The notes beneath the pieces are model-generated. The model was given only the letters and a program-made list of their open reading frames with translations, did not search any database and was not told the DNA's origin. 20,343 nucleotides of DNA from assembly GCA_036639875.1 (NCBI GenBank), contig JAVWHX010000040.1, positions 1-20,343 of the forward strand, read 5' to 3'. Below, piece by piece: positions 7,188 to 14,435 of the stretch. Each line of letters opens with the position of its first letter. Position 1 is the stretch's first letter. The translations under genes were made by a program, and so were the position numbers. Source of the DNA: JAVWHX01 sp036639875 (lineage in GTDB: Bacteria; Bacillota_I; Bacilli_A; Erysipelotrichales; Coprobacillaceae).

Positions 7188-8114
7188 ATGGAATTTACTA
7201 TAAAGGATTTTAAAGGTGTTGTACCAGCTTTATTAACAGTGTTTGATAAAGATGAAAATGTTGATGAAAAAGGAATGAGAGCACTTGTTTCTTATTTGAT
7301 TGATAAAGGTGTTGATGGTTTATATTTAACTGGATCTACTGGTGAAGGTTTTACAATGACTGGTGAAGAAAGAAAACATGTTGTTGAAATTGTTATAGAT
7401 GAAACTGCAGGTAGAGTTCCTGTTGTTGTTCATGTTGGAGCAATTGGAACTAAGATTTCTATTGATTTAGCTAAACATGCTAAGGATGTAGGAGCAACTG
7501 GTATATCAAGTGTACCTCCATTCTACTGGAGATTTAATGAAGAACAAATTATCAATTATTATAAAGATATTGCTGAAGCAGTAGATATCCCTATGATTGT
7601 ATATAATGTTCCTCTAGCTGGATTATTAGGAATGGAAGCTATTAAGAAATTAGCTAAGATTAAAGGTGTTGCTGGAATTAAATATACAGCATTATCACAA
7701 TATGAAATCACTCAAATTAAAGATGAAGTAGGAAAAGATTTCTTAGTTTATTCTGGAGCTGATGAAATGGCAATGAATGGTATTATAAGTGGAGCTGATG
7801 GTATTATTGGTTCATTCTATAATATGATGCCTGAATTATTTCTTAATATTTATAATGCTGTTCAAGAAAAAGATATGGATAAAGCAGCTCATTTACAACA
7901 ACAAGCTGTTGAAATTATTATGTTAGCTCTATCTTATCCATCATTCTATTCAGTTATGAAAACAATTGTTAAATGGTTAGGTGTTGATGCGGGATACTGT
8001 AGAAGACCATTTAGTAATGTAACTCCTGAAGAAGAAGTAGAACTTAAAAAAGCTTATAAAGCACTTAAAGAAAAACACAATATTACTGGGGTAGACTTCT
8101 TAGATACTTTATAA
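7188..8114 (+). CDS. nanA: N-acetylneuraminate lyase
   Basis: NanA is a class I aldolase that splits Neu5Ac into N-acetylmannosamine and pyruvate in the cytoplasm. The 308-aa protein is a DHDPS/NAL-family barrel of normal length. The carboxylate-binding GSTGEG motif is at 49-54, the catalytic tyrosine at Y139 (VYNVPLAG), and the Schiff-base lysine at K165 in GIKYTALSQYE, the same number as in E. coli NanA. The GADGIIGSFYN stretch corresponds to the sialate-lyase GxxGSTYN region and helps separate it from dihydrodipicolinate synthases. It directly abuts the transporter ATPase gene and is followed after one base by the FAD enzyme, so it sits at the centre of the operon. Neighbouring nanE and nanK support the call strongly. 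Confidence 0.93.
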   Translation: MEFTIKDFKGVVPALLTVFDKDENVDEKGMRALVSYLIDKGVDGLYLTGSTGEGFTMTGEERKHVVEIVIDETAGRVPVVVHVGAIGTKISIDLAKHAKDVGATGISSVPPFYWRFNEEQIINYYKDIAEAVDIPMIVYNVPLAGLLGMEAIKKLAKIKGVAGIKYTALSQYEITQIKDEVGKDFLVYSGADEMAMNGIISGADGIIGSFYNMMPELFLNIYNAVQEKDMDKAAHLQQQAVEIIMLALSYPSFYSVMKTIVKWLGVDAGYCRRPFSNVTPEEEVELKKAYKALKEKHNITGVDFLDTL

Positions 8115-8115
8115 G

Positions 8116-9711
8116 ATGAAACTAAAGTTTGATAAGCAATGTGATGTATTTGTCATTGGAGCAGGACTTGCAGGAATCAGGGCTGCTATGGAAATAACTG
8201 GTTACCACGTTATGATAGCGAGCAGTACGCATATATTTAGTGGTTCTTCCTTCTATCCAGGAACATGGGGCCTTGGTCTTGTTGGTCCAAAAGATAATAA
8301 TGATAAAGAAAGTCTTAAAAAGACAATACATGATGTTGGTTGTAATATGTGTAATGAGAGATTGGTTGATTTTTTTGTTGATAATATTAATGATGGAATT
8401 AATGAAATCAAAGATATGGGTGTTCAATTAAAACAAGCAACTGATCAATCACAAAAAGAATTTATTCCTTGCTTTGATTATAAACAAAGGAATTGGAATG
8501 GACTTCTCTTTAAAAGTTTAAAAGAGACTTGTACTCAGAAGTTAAAAGAAAGAAATGTTGAATTCTTAGAATATCATGAAGTTATTGATATTGTTATGGA
8601 TGATAAACAAGTATGTGGAGTTATTGTTTGTGATCAAGAAAAGCAATTATCTTATATTGCATGTCAAAGTATTGTTATAGCAAGCGGGGGATTTGGTGGT
8701 TTATATCAATATCGATTGAATACACTTGATATTAATGGAATAGGTCAGTATTTAGCTTTAAAATGTGGAGCATGTCTAGTGAATATAGAATTTATACAAA
8801 TGATGCTTGGGTTTACCTCTCCTTCACCTAAGACTATCTATAATGAAAAGATGTATAAATACACAAACTTTTATAATCATAATCAACAGATATTTATAAA
8901 CAAAGAAGATAAAGAACTATTAGAACTTCGTTCAACATATGGTCCTTTTACTTCTAGACTTCCTTCAAAAAAAATAGATATCGATTTATATAATTATTTT
9001 ATAAAAGATCATAATAGTCTTATTGCTAGACATGATTCCTTATTAAAAGATACAAATATTGAATTTATTCAAACATATTTTGATTGGTTAAAACAAGAAA
9101 AACATATTGATATAGAAGATGATATTCATTTAGGAGTATTCTATCATGCAGCAAATGGTGGAATACGAATAGATGAAAATGGTTATACAGGTTTAAAAGG
9201 TTTATATGCTTGTGGAGAAGCAACAGGCGGAATGCATGGTGCAGATCGTATTGGTGGCTTATCTAGTGCTAATGGATTGGTATTTGGTAAAAGGGTAGGT
9301 CAAAGTATACAAACTTATTTAAAGGATAATGAAGTTAGTTTTAAAGAAGAGATTGATTTTGATTTAAGATGTATAAAAGATGCTGATAAACATCTTTGTG
9401 AAATCAGAAAGACAATGTCTACTTATGCGATGGTTGTTAGAAATGAAAAGGGTCTTCGCTATGCACTTGATAAACTTCAAATGATTGAAGAATCATGTGA
9501 ATACTCAAATCAAAACAATTATATTGAAACAACGAGATTGTTAGCTGCACTTCATTTATCTAAAGCATTGTTACAAGCAATGTTATTAAGGAAAGAAAGC
9601 AGAGGTAGTCATTATAGAGATGATTATCCTGTAGAAAATAAAGATTATAAATATCAAATTTGTATTCAAGGATTTGATGAAATGAAAGTTTCTTTTTGTA
9701 GGGAGGAATAA
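8116..9711 (+). CDS. FAD-dependent oxidoreductase of the fumarate reductase/NadB class, nan-operon associated
   Basis: The 531-aa flavoprotein has an N-terminal dinucleotide-binding motif GAGLAG (15-20), the IASGGFGG turn near 190, and the FAD-binding CGEATGGMHGADRIGGLSSANGL segment near 366. A C-terminal SdhA/FrdA/NadB-type helical domain ends in ESRGSHYRDDYP (494-505). This class moves hydride to or from C-C or C-N bonds next to a carboxylate. The usual substrate-site FxQxHPT is here FIQMMLG (226-232), so the histidine is lost; the later HxxxGGI motif is kept as HAANGGI. A normal fumarate, succinate or aspartate substrate is therefore unlikely. No iron-sulfur or membrane partner subunit is encoded nearby. 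It lies between nanA and the esterases with 1-2 nt gaps. There is no clear Shine-Dalgarno, so translation is probably coupled to nanA. The reaction is unknown; action on a modified sialic acid is a guess from context. Confidence 0.75.
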   Translation: MKLKFDKQCDVFVIGAGLAGIRAAMEITGYHVMIASSTHIFSGSSFYPGTWGLGLVGPKDNNDKESLKKTIHDVGCNMCNERLVDFFVDNINDGINEIKDMGVQLKQATDQSQKEFIPCFDYKQRNWNGLLFKSLKETCTQKLKERNVEFLEYHEVIDIVMDDKQVCGVIVCDQEKQLSYIACQSIVIASGGFGGLYQYRLNTLDINGIGQYLALKCGACLVNIEFIQMMLGFTSPSPKTIYNEKMYKYTNFYNHNQQIFINKEDKELLELRSTYGPFTSRLPSKKIDIDLYNYFIKDHNSLIARHDSLLKDTNIEFIQTYFDWLKQEKHIDIEDDIHLGVFYHAANGGIRIDENGYTGLKGLYACGEATGGMHGADRIGGLSSANGLVFGKRVGQSIQTYLKDNEVSFKEEIDFDLRCIKDADKHLCEIRKTMSTYAMVVRNEKGLRYALDKLQMIEESCEYSNQNNYIETTRLLAALHLSKALLQAMLLRKESRGSHYRDDYPVENKDYKYQICIQGFDEMKVSFCREE

Positions 9712-9713
9712 TT

Positions 9714-10673
9714 GTGTTTAGTGAAAAAGATGAAATGCTTCAAGATTATAAAGGTGTTACGCCTAAGCCATTGGACTTTAATGAATTTTGGCAAGAGCGT
9801 ATGAATGAAGCAGACAATATAACTTTAGAGTATACAATTCAACAAAGTGATATCTCATCTCCAGCATGTCAATTTCTTGACTTATATTTTAAAGGTATAA
9901 GAGGAGAAAGACTGTATGCTAAATATATAAGACCTCATACAGATAAAAGAATACCTGTTGTTATGCAATTCCATGGTTATCCTGGTTCATCAAGAAGTTG
10001 GTTTGAACTTGCTACATTTGCTGGTATGGGTTATGCACTTGTCGCTTTAGACTGTCCAGGCCAAGGTGGTAAAAGCCAAGATAGTGGTGGATATGTAGGT
10101 ACAACAGTAAGTGGTCATCTTGTTGCAGGATTAGATGGTGAGCCTAAAGATATGTACTATGTTAAACTGTATCAAAATATGCGAATCTTAATGAATATAG
10201 TGAAACAGTTAGATGGTATTGATAAGGATAAGATATTTGTAAATGGAGCAAGTCAAGGTGGTGGATTAGCGACTGTCTGTGCTGCGCTTCATCCTATAGA
10301 TATAAAAAAAGCAGTTATCCTTTATCCTTTCTTAAGTGATTTTCAAAAAGTTTATGAATTGGATAGTGATACAGTAGCTTACGAAGGTATTCGTTATTAC
10401 TTCAGATGGTTTGATCCATTTGGTAAAAGAACAAGTGAAATCTTTACAAAGATGGGGTATTTTGATGTTCATCATTTTGCTTCATCAATAAAAGCAGAAG
10501 TCATGTTTGGTTGTAGTTTAAGTGATCAAATATGTCCGCCACTTACTCAAATGGCAGTATACAACAACATAACATCTTCTAAAAACATCCATTATTTCCC
10601 TAAATATGGACATGAAGAAATACCTGTGTTTGATGATGAAATATTAAATTTCTTAGGTGATAACAATGAATAA
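9714..10673 (+). CDS. CE7-family acetyl esterase (acetyl xylan esterase/cephalosporin C deacetylase-like)
   Basis: The 319-aa alpha/beta hydrolase has the CE7 size and signatures: FHGYPGSS (oxyanion region), CPGQGGKSQD in place of the usual RGQGG, and GASQGG with nucleophile S180. D271 (SLSDQICPP) and H300 (KYGHEE) complete the triad, spaced as in B. subtilis cephalosporin C deacetylase. CE7 enzymes remove O-acetyl groups from small sugars. There is no signal peptide, so it should act inside the cell on imported substrate; removal of O-acetyl groups from sialic acid before NanA is the likely role here. GTG start at 9714 with GGGAGGA 6 nt upstream. It overlaps a diverged paralogue downstream by 8 nt. 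Confidence 0.85.
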   Translation: MFSEKDEMLQDYKGVTPKPLDFNEFWQERMNEADNITLEYTIQQSDISSPACQFLDLYFKGIRGERLYAKYIRPHTDKRIPVVMQFHGYPGSSRSWFELATFAGMGYALVALDCPGQGGKSQDSGGYVGTTVSGHLVAGLDGEPKDMYYVKLYQNMRILMNIVKQLDGIDKDKIFVNGASQGGGLATVCAALHPIDIKKAVILYPFLSDFQKVYELDSDTVAYEGIRYYFRWFDPFGKRTSEIFTKMGYFDVHHFASSIKAEVMFGCSLSDQICPPLTQMAVYNNITSSKNIHYFPKYGHEEIPVFDDEILNFLGDNNE

Positions 10674-11559
10674 TCAAGTTATAGAATATTGGCAAAAACA
10701 AGTTGAACAATTAAGAAAAGTAAAACTTTCTTATCATTGTACTCAAAGAAAATGTTTGAATTCTCAAGCTATATATTATGATTTAGAATTTACTAGCTTT
10801 GATGGAACAAAGATATATGCCAAATATATAAGACCTAACCATCAAGAGAAAGTACCAGTTGTTTTTGATTTTCATCGTTATCAAGCCAGTTCTCAAGGCT
10901 GGTTTCATATCACAAGATATGTTGCTTTAAATTATGCAGTTGTAGCTATGGATTGTAGAGGACAAGGTGGACAAAGTCTTGATACTCTTAATAGTGTAGG
11001 AACAACAGTATGTGGGCATATTATGAAAGGTATTGATGGTCAAGTTGAAGATTTGTACTATCATAAAGTCTATTTAGATGCATTGTTGTTGTCATGGATA
11101 GTTGAAGAGTTAGAGGGCATTGATAGCGAAAGAATGATTTCATTTGGAAGGGATCAAGGAGCTGCTATTGCATTCGTTTTAGCAGCACTTAATCCTCGTA
11201 TAAAGAAATGTTCTATGTTATATCCTATGTTAGTGGATATAAGGGAATTGATTGAAAGAAATGAAGAAAGTGGAATGAGTGAAGATATTCGTTATTATAT
11301 GAGATGGTTTGATCCTCTAAATAATAGAAAAGAAGAAATCTTAAATAAATTAGATTATATAGATATGATAAATTTTACATCATTAGTAAAAGCAGATGTT
11401 TTACTTGCAAGTGCTATGTTAGATACAAAAACACCTGCATGGAGTCATAAGAAATTATTTGAACAACTCAATTGTCAAAAAAAATTACTTCAGTTTGTAA
11501 AACATGAACATGAATTGATTAATGCTTTTGAAGATGAAAATTTAAAATTTATTCTATAG
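10666..11559 (+). CDS. CE7-like alpha/beta hydrolase paralogue with Asp in place of the nucleophile Ser
   Basis: This 297-aa protein is clearly a paralogue of the preceding esterase: the same order of motifs, the same YAKYIRP, SVGTTV-GHI and IRYYMRWFDP segments, and CRGQGGQSLD intact. However, the nucleophile motif GASQGG is replaced by GRDQGA, putting D163 where serine should be, while the acid D253 and base H282 remain. The first oxyanion segment is FHRYQASS instead of FHGYPGSS. It may be a non-catalytic partner of the first esterase, or use Asp as nucleophile as in haloalkane dehalogenases and epoxide hydrolases. I chose the ATG at 10666 because AGGTGA (10655-10660) is 5 nt upstream; a GTG at 10657 lies in that site. 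It begins inside the end of the previous gene (ATGAATAA overlap), which suggests coupled, near-equimolar synthesis. Confidence 0.8.
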   Translation: MNNQVIEYWQKQVEQLRKVKLSYHCTQRKCLNSQAIYYDLEFTSFDGTKIYAKYIRPNHQEKVPVVFDFHRYQASSQGWFHITRYVALNYAVVAMDCRGQGGQSLDTLNSVGTTVCGHIMKGIDGQVEDLYYHKVYLDALLLSWIVEELEGIDSERMISFGRDQGAAIAFVLAALNPRIKKCSMLYPMLVDIRELIERNEESGMSEDIRYYMRWFDPLNNRKEEILNKLDYIDMINFTSLVKADVLLASAMLDTKTPAWSHKKLFEQLNCQKKLLQFVKHEHELINAFEDENLKFIL

Positions 11560-11573
11560 GAAAGGGACAAGAA

Positions 11574-12272
11574 ATGGATAAGAAAAAACTAATAGAAACA
11601 ATTAAGGGTCATCTTATTGTTTCATGCCAAGCTTTACCAGGTGAACCATTATATTTAGAAAACGATACAATTATGCATCTAATGGCTAAAGCTGCTGCTC
11701 AGGCAGGTGCTTGTGCCATCAGAACAAATAGTGTAAGAGATGTTATTGCGATAAAAAAAGAAACAGGTTTACCTGTTATTGGATTAATTAAAAAGAATTA
11801 TGAAGGTTTTGAACCTTTTATAACACCAACAATGGATGAAATTGATCAATTGGTAGAAGCGAATACAGATGTTATAGCATTAGATTGTACATTGAGATTA
11901 CATCCAGGAAATGTTGAAATCAATGATCTTATCAAACAGATTAAGAATAAATATCCTGATATATTATTAATGGCTGATATTGCTAGTTATGAAGATGGAA
12001 TCAATGCATGGAAAAATGGAGTTGATTTTGTAGGAACAACATTAAGTGGTTATACAGAAGAAACAAAAAATAAAGGTGAAGGTCCTGATTTTGAATTGGT
12101 AGAAAGACTTGTTAAAGACATCGATATTCCAGTCATTGCAGAAGGAAAAGTACATTACCCAGAACAAGCTAAAAAGATGTTTGCTTTAGGAGCAACTTCA
12201 GTTGTTGTTGGTGGTGCTATTACAAGACCTTTAGAAATAGCGACTCGCTTTATTAAAGCGATTGAGGAATAA
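11574..12272 (+). CDS. nanE: N-acetylmannosamine-6-phosphate 2-epimerase
   Basis: NanE converts ManNAc-6-phosphate to GlcNAc-6-phosphate. The 232-aa protein shows the NanE barrel signatures: VSCQALPGEPLY at the N-terminus, the catalytic lysine K73 in IGLIKKNY, MADIASYEDG, TTLSGYT, the catalytic glutamate E190 in VIAEGKVHYPEQ, and the phosphate-binding VVGGAITRP at the end. These align with K66 and E180 of the Clostridium perfringens enzyme. The ATG follows AAAGGGA. It lies between the esterase pair and nanK, with 14 and 2 nt gaps. Confidence 0.95.
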   Translation: MDKKKLIETIKGHLIVSCQALPGEPLYLENDTIMHLMAKAAAQAGACAIRTNSVRDVIAIKKETGLPVIGLIKKNYEGFEPFITPTMDEIDQLVEANTDVIALDCTLRLHPGNVEINDLIKQIKNKYPDILLMADIASYEDGINAWKNGVDFVGTTLSGYTEETKNKGEGPDFELVERLVKDIDIPVIAEGKVHYPEQAKKMFALGATSVVVGGAITRPLEIATRFIKAIEE

Positions 12273-12274
12273 CG

Positions 12275-13210
12275 ATGAAGTATTTAGGTGTAGATATAGG
12301 TGGTACTGCAGTTAAATTAGGAATTGTTGATGAATCAGGAAAGATATTATGTAAAGATAATTATGATGTAAGTTTTGATCATTATAAGACACCCATTATT
12401 GAAACAGTTTTAAAGAGTATTGATTTATTCTTAAAAGATAACCATGAATCTATTGAAAACATAGAAAAGATTGGGGTTTCAGCAACTGGACAAATTGATA
12501 CAAATCAAGGTAAAGTTATTGGTGTTGGAGGCAATATTGATAATTGGGATCAAACACCTATTAAAGCTATCTTTGAAGATAAGTATCATAAACATACAAC
12601 AGTTGTTAATGATGCTAATTGTATGATTATTGGTGAAAAGTGGATAGGTTCTGCTAAAGATAAAGATAATGTTATTGGAATAACAATCGGAACAGGTGTT
12701 GGTGGAGGTATTATTATTAATGGTGATATCTTACTAGGTAATGTTGGGATTGCAGGAGAATTAGGACATTTTTCAATTGATCATAAAGGTGTTCAATGTT
12801 CATGTGGAAATGTTGGATGTTATGAAAGATATGCAGCAACAACAGCACTTATTAAAATGGTTAAAGCTCAATATGATGAATTAGACATTAAGGAATCTAT
12901 TGAAGAGATTAATGGTAAATTAATCTATGATTATGTTCATAATCATAATGAAAAGATAACAGCTATTGTTGATGAATGGTTGGATAATATTGCTATAGGA
13001 TTAGTATCCTTAACACATATTTTTAACCCAGAAATGATTGTTTTGGGTGGTGGAGTATGTCAACAAGAAGAATTATTCTTAAAGCCAATACGTCAAAGAG
13101 TACTTGAAAAGGCAATGCCTAGATTTAAAGAACATTTAGAAATTACAGCAGCTAAGTTAGGCAACGATGCAGGACTTATTGGAGCTGTATATTATGCAAT
13201 GAAACATTAG
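12275..13210 (+). CDS. nanK: ROK-family N-acetylmannosamine kinase
   Basis: NanK phosphorylates ManNAc released by NanA, using ATP. The 311-aa ROK protein has the ATP-binding DIGGT (7-11), the catalytic D113 in VNDANC, and the second phosphate motif GTGVGGG near 140. The zinc site is formed by H165 (GELGH) and CSCGNVGC (175-182). ROK kinases for glucose, ManNAc and other sugars look alike; the choice of ManNAc rests on the 2-nt spacing after nanE. GAGGA precedes the start. It is the last gene of the operon and is followed at once by a terminator. There is no HTH extension, so it is a kinase rather than a ROK repressor. Confidence 0.92.
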   Translation: MKYLGVDIGGTAVKLGIVDESGKILCKDNYDVSFDHYKTPIIETVLKSIDLFLKDNHESIENIEKIGVSATGQIDTNQGKVIGVGGNIDNWDQTPIKAIFEDKYHKHTTVVNDANCMIIGEKWIGSAKDKDNVIGITIGTGVGGGIIINGDILLGNVGIAGELGHFSIDHKGVQCSCGNVGCYERYAATTALIKMVKAQYDELDIKESIEEINGKLIYDYVHNHNEKITAIVDEWLDNIAIGLVSLTHIFNPEMIVLGGGVCQQEELFLKPIRQRVLEKAMPRFKEHLEITAAKLGNDAGLIGAVYYAMKH

Positions 13211-13231
13211 AGAGTTTAAGGACTCTCTTTT
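13209..13231 (+). terminator. Terminator of the nan operon
   Basis: Stem AGAGAGT (13209-13215) and ACTCTCT (13222-13228) with a 6-nt loop, then TTTT. It overlaps the nanK stop codon and closes the operon. Confidence 0.75.
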
Positions 13232-13281
13232 CTTATACCAAATACTGATCCAAAGAAGCATGAATATCTAAAGTATATCAA

Positions 13282-13309
13282 TTGACATGGAGGAACAAAG
13301 TGCTATAAT
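13282..13309 (+). promoter_or_regulatory. Strong sigma-A promoter of the small membrane protein gene
   Basis: Consensus TTGACA (13282-13287) and TATAAT (13304-13309) are 16 bp apart, and the -10 is extended by TGC. The predicted start near 13316 gives a short leader. No dyad is seen in the spacer, so this looks constitutive. Confidence 0.85.
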
Positions 13310-13338
13310 GAACACTGTTCATAAGTAGGAGGTTTTGC

Positions 13339-13779
13339 ATGAAAATCTATAAAAATTATTTATTATTGCTAGCTGGACTTGTTTGGGGATTTGCAGGATT
13401 TAATGTCTTACGTATTGGTGTAAGTGATTATGCTCCTTACTTAACATTTACCAATATTTCATTATCTATGATTATATTTTTAATATTTCAATTGATGGTT
13501 TTTTCAAAAATGGTTAAGAAGCATACACAAAGAATTCTTGCTTATCAAGAGAAGCAATTCTTTTTAAAATTCTTTGATATAAAAGCATTCTGTATTATGG
13601 CCTTTATGATAACATTTGGTATTGGTATAAGAGTACTAGAATTATGTCCTTTGGTTTTTATTGCTGTATTTTATACTGGATTAGGTGCTTCGTTATTATG
13701 TGCAGGAATTTTGTTCATGATTGAATATATAAAAGCATTGAAAAAGGATAAAACAATTATTGAGGAAGATATGTTATAA
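13339..13779 (+). CDS. Small integral membrane protein of unknown function
   Basis: I do not recognise this 146-aa protein. It has about four hydrophobic segments: residues 6-26 (LLLLAGLVWGFAGFNVLRIGV), 40-56, 88-105 and 108-130. A basic loop (KMVKKHTQRILAYQEKQ) lies between the second and third, and the C-terminal tail is charged. It has no enzyme or transporter signature that I can name. The ATG has GGAGG 6-7 nt upstream and the gene has its own near-consensus promoter, so it is independent of the nan operon. The next gene starts 28 nt later but seems to have its own -10 box. Confidence 0.75.
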   Translation: MKIYKNYLLLLAGLVWGFAGFNVLRIGVSDYAPYLTFTNISLSMIIFLIFQLMVFSKMVKKHTQRILAYQEKQFFLKFFDIKAFCIMAFMITFGIGIRVLELCPLVFIAVFYTGLGASLLCAGILFMIEYIKALKKDKTIIEEDML

Positions 13780-13780
13780 T
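13772..13780 (+). promoter_or_regulatory. Possible extended -10 promoter for the SAP-domain gene
   Basis: TGTTATAAT is a consensus extended -10 overlapping the stop of the upstream gene. No convincing -35 is present. A start near 13787 would leave about 20 nt before the ATG at 13808. Confidence 0.4.
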
Positions 13781-13807
13781 GTTAATGATAATGATTGGAG
13801 ATATGAC

Positions 13808-14428
13808 ATGGAAAGACCTTTGTTTAAAGATATAAAAACATTTGATGAGTTTATAAAGTACTATTGGTATAAGGAAGAACTGCAAGGTATATGTAAAGAA
13901 TATGGTTTGGATCATATTGGAAATAAACAAGAATTAAGTCATTTTATTGAAGAGTATTTTAAAGGAAATATTATAAAACCACAGAAAAGAATAAGTGTTA
14001 AGAAAAAAGATATTGAATTAACATTAGATACAAAGTTGTTAGAAAGTGGTTTTGCGATGAGAAATGAATATCGTGAATTTTTTGGTAAACAAGTTGGTGT
14101 TACTAACTTTAAATTTACAGCAAATATGGCGGCAGCAATTAAGAAGGTTAGACAAACGAAAGACAAGGATTTTACAGTCAGAGATTTGATAGGTGTATAT
14201 TTTGGAACAAATGATTATGCTGTATTCGATAGTTCAGCATGTCAATGGAATCAATTTGCAAAGGATTTTTGTAATGATGAGAGAAATAGTGTATACAGAG
14301 ATAAGTTTAAGGTTGCTGCGATAATATGGAAACAACTTCGTTTATCAACAGTACAAAAAGTTTATAACTATGATTTTGTTGTAAAAAATCAAGATTTAAT
14401 TAAAGAATATGAAAAACAGGACTCGTGA
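13808..14428 (+). CDS. SAP-domain protein (SAP plus DUF6434-like)
   Basis: The 206-aa protein starts at the ATG at 13808, with GGAG 7 nt upstream; a more upstream TTG reading would overlap the previous gene without a ribosome-binding site. Residues about 18-60 (KEELQGICKEYGLDHIGNKQELSHFIEEYF) form a SAP-like helix-extended-loop-helix, a putative nucleic-acid-binding fold. The rest is soluble and basic and resembles the DUF6434 region often fused to SAP in Firmicutes, with FTVRDLIGVYF and the run KDFCNDERNSVYRDKFKVAAIIWKQLR split over its end. No catalytic motif is visible. The function is unknown; nucleic-acid binding is an inference from the fold. Confidence 0.7.
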   Translation: MERPLFKDIKTFDEFIKYYWYKEELQGICKEYGLDHIGNKQELSHFIEEYFKGNIIKPQKRISVKKKDIELTLDTKLLESGFAMRNEYREFFGKQVGVTNFKFTANMAAAIKKVRQTKDKDFTVRDLIGVYFGTNDYAVFDSSACQWNQFAKDFCNDERNSVYRDKFKVAAIIWKQLRLSTVQKVYNYDFVVKNQDLIKEYEKQDS

Positions 14429-14435
14429 GAGTCCT
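14412..14435. terminator. Convergent terminator containing both stop codons
   Basis: Stem AGGACTC (14418-14424) and GAGTCCT (14429-14435) with a GTGA loop. On the minus strand it is followed by TTTTT (complement of 14412-14416), a good terminator for the DUF362 gene. The plus strand has only a weak T-rich tail. The plus-strand TGA (14426-14428) and the minus-strand TAG (14434-14436) both lie in or at the hairpin. Confidence 0.7.

Noticed and set aside
7188..8114. Dihydrodipicolinate synthase instead of NanA
   Set aside because: The GSTGEG and GIKYT motifs, the GSFYN region and the nanE/nanK/transporter context all favour the sialate lyase.
8122..8427. Open frames on both strands overlapping the start of the FAD enzyme gene
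   Set aside because: They lie across the conserved GAGLAG dinucleotide-binding region of the real gene and show no family motif.
12275..13210. Glucokinase or ROK repressor instead of NanK
   Set aside because: No HTH domain, and the 2-nt spacing from nanE at the end of a nan operon argues for ManNAc kinase.
13282..13309. Fourth MerR-type promoter, because it begins TTGACATGGAG like the DUF362 promoter
   Set aside because: The spacer is 16 bp and there is no second half-site, so it is an ordinary strong promoter.
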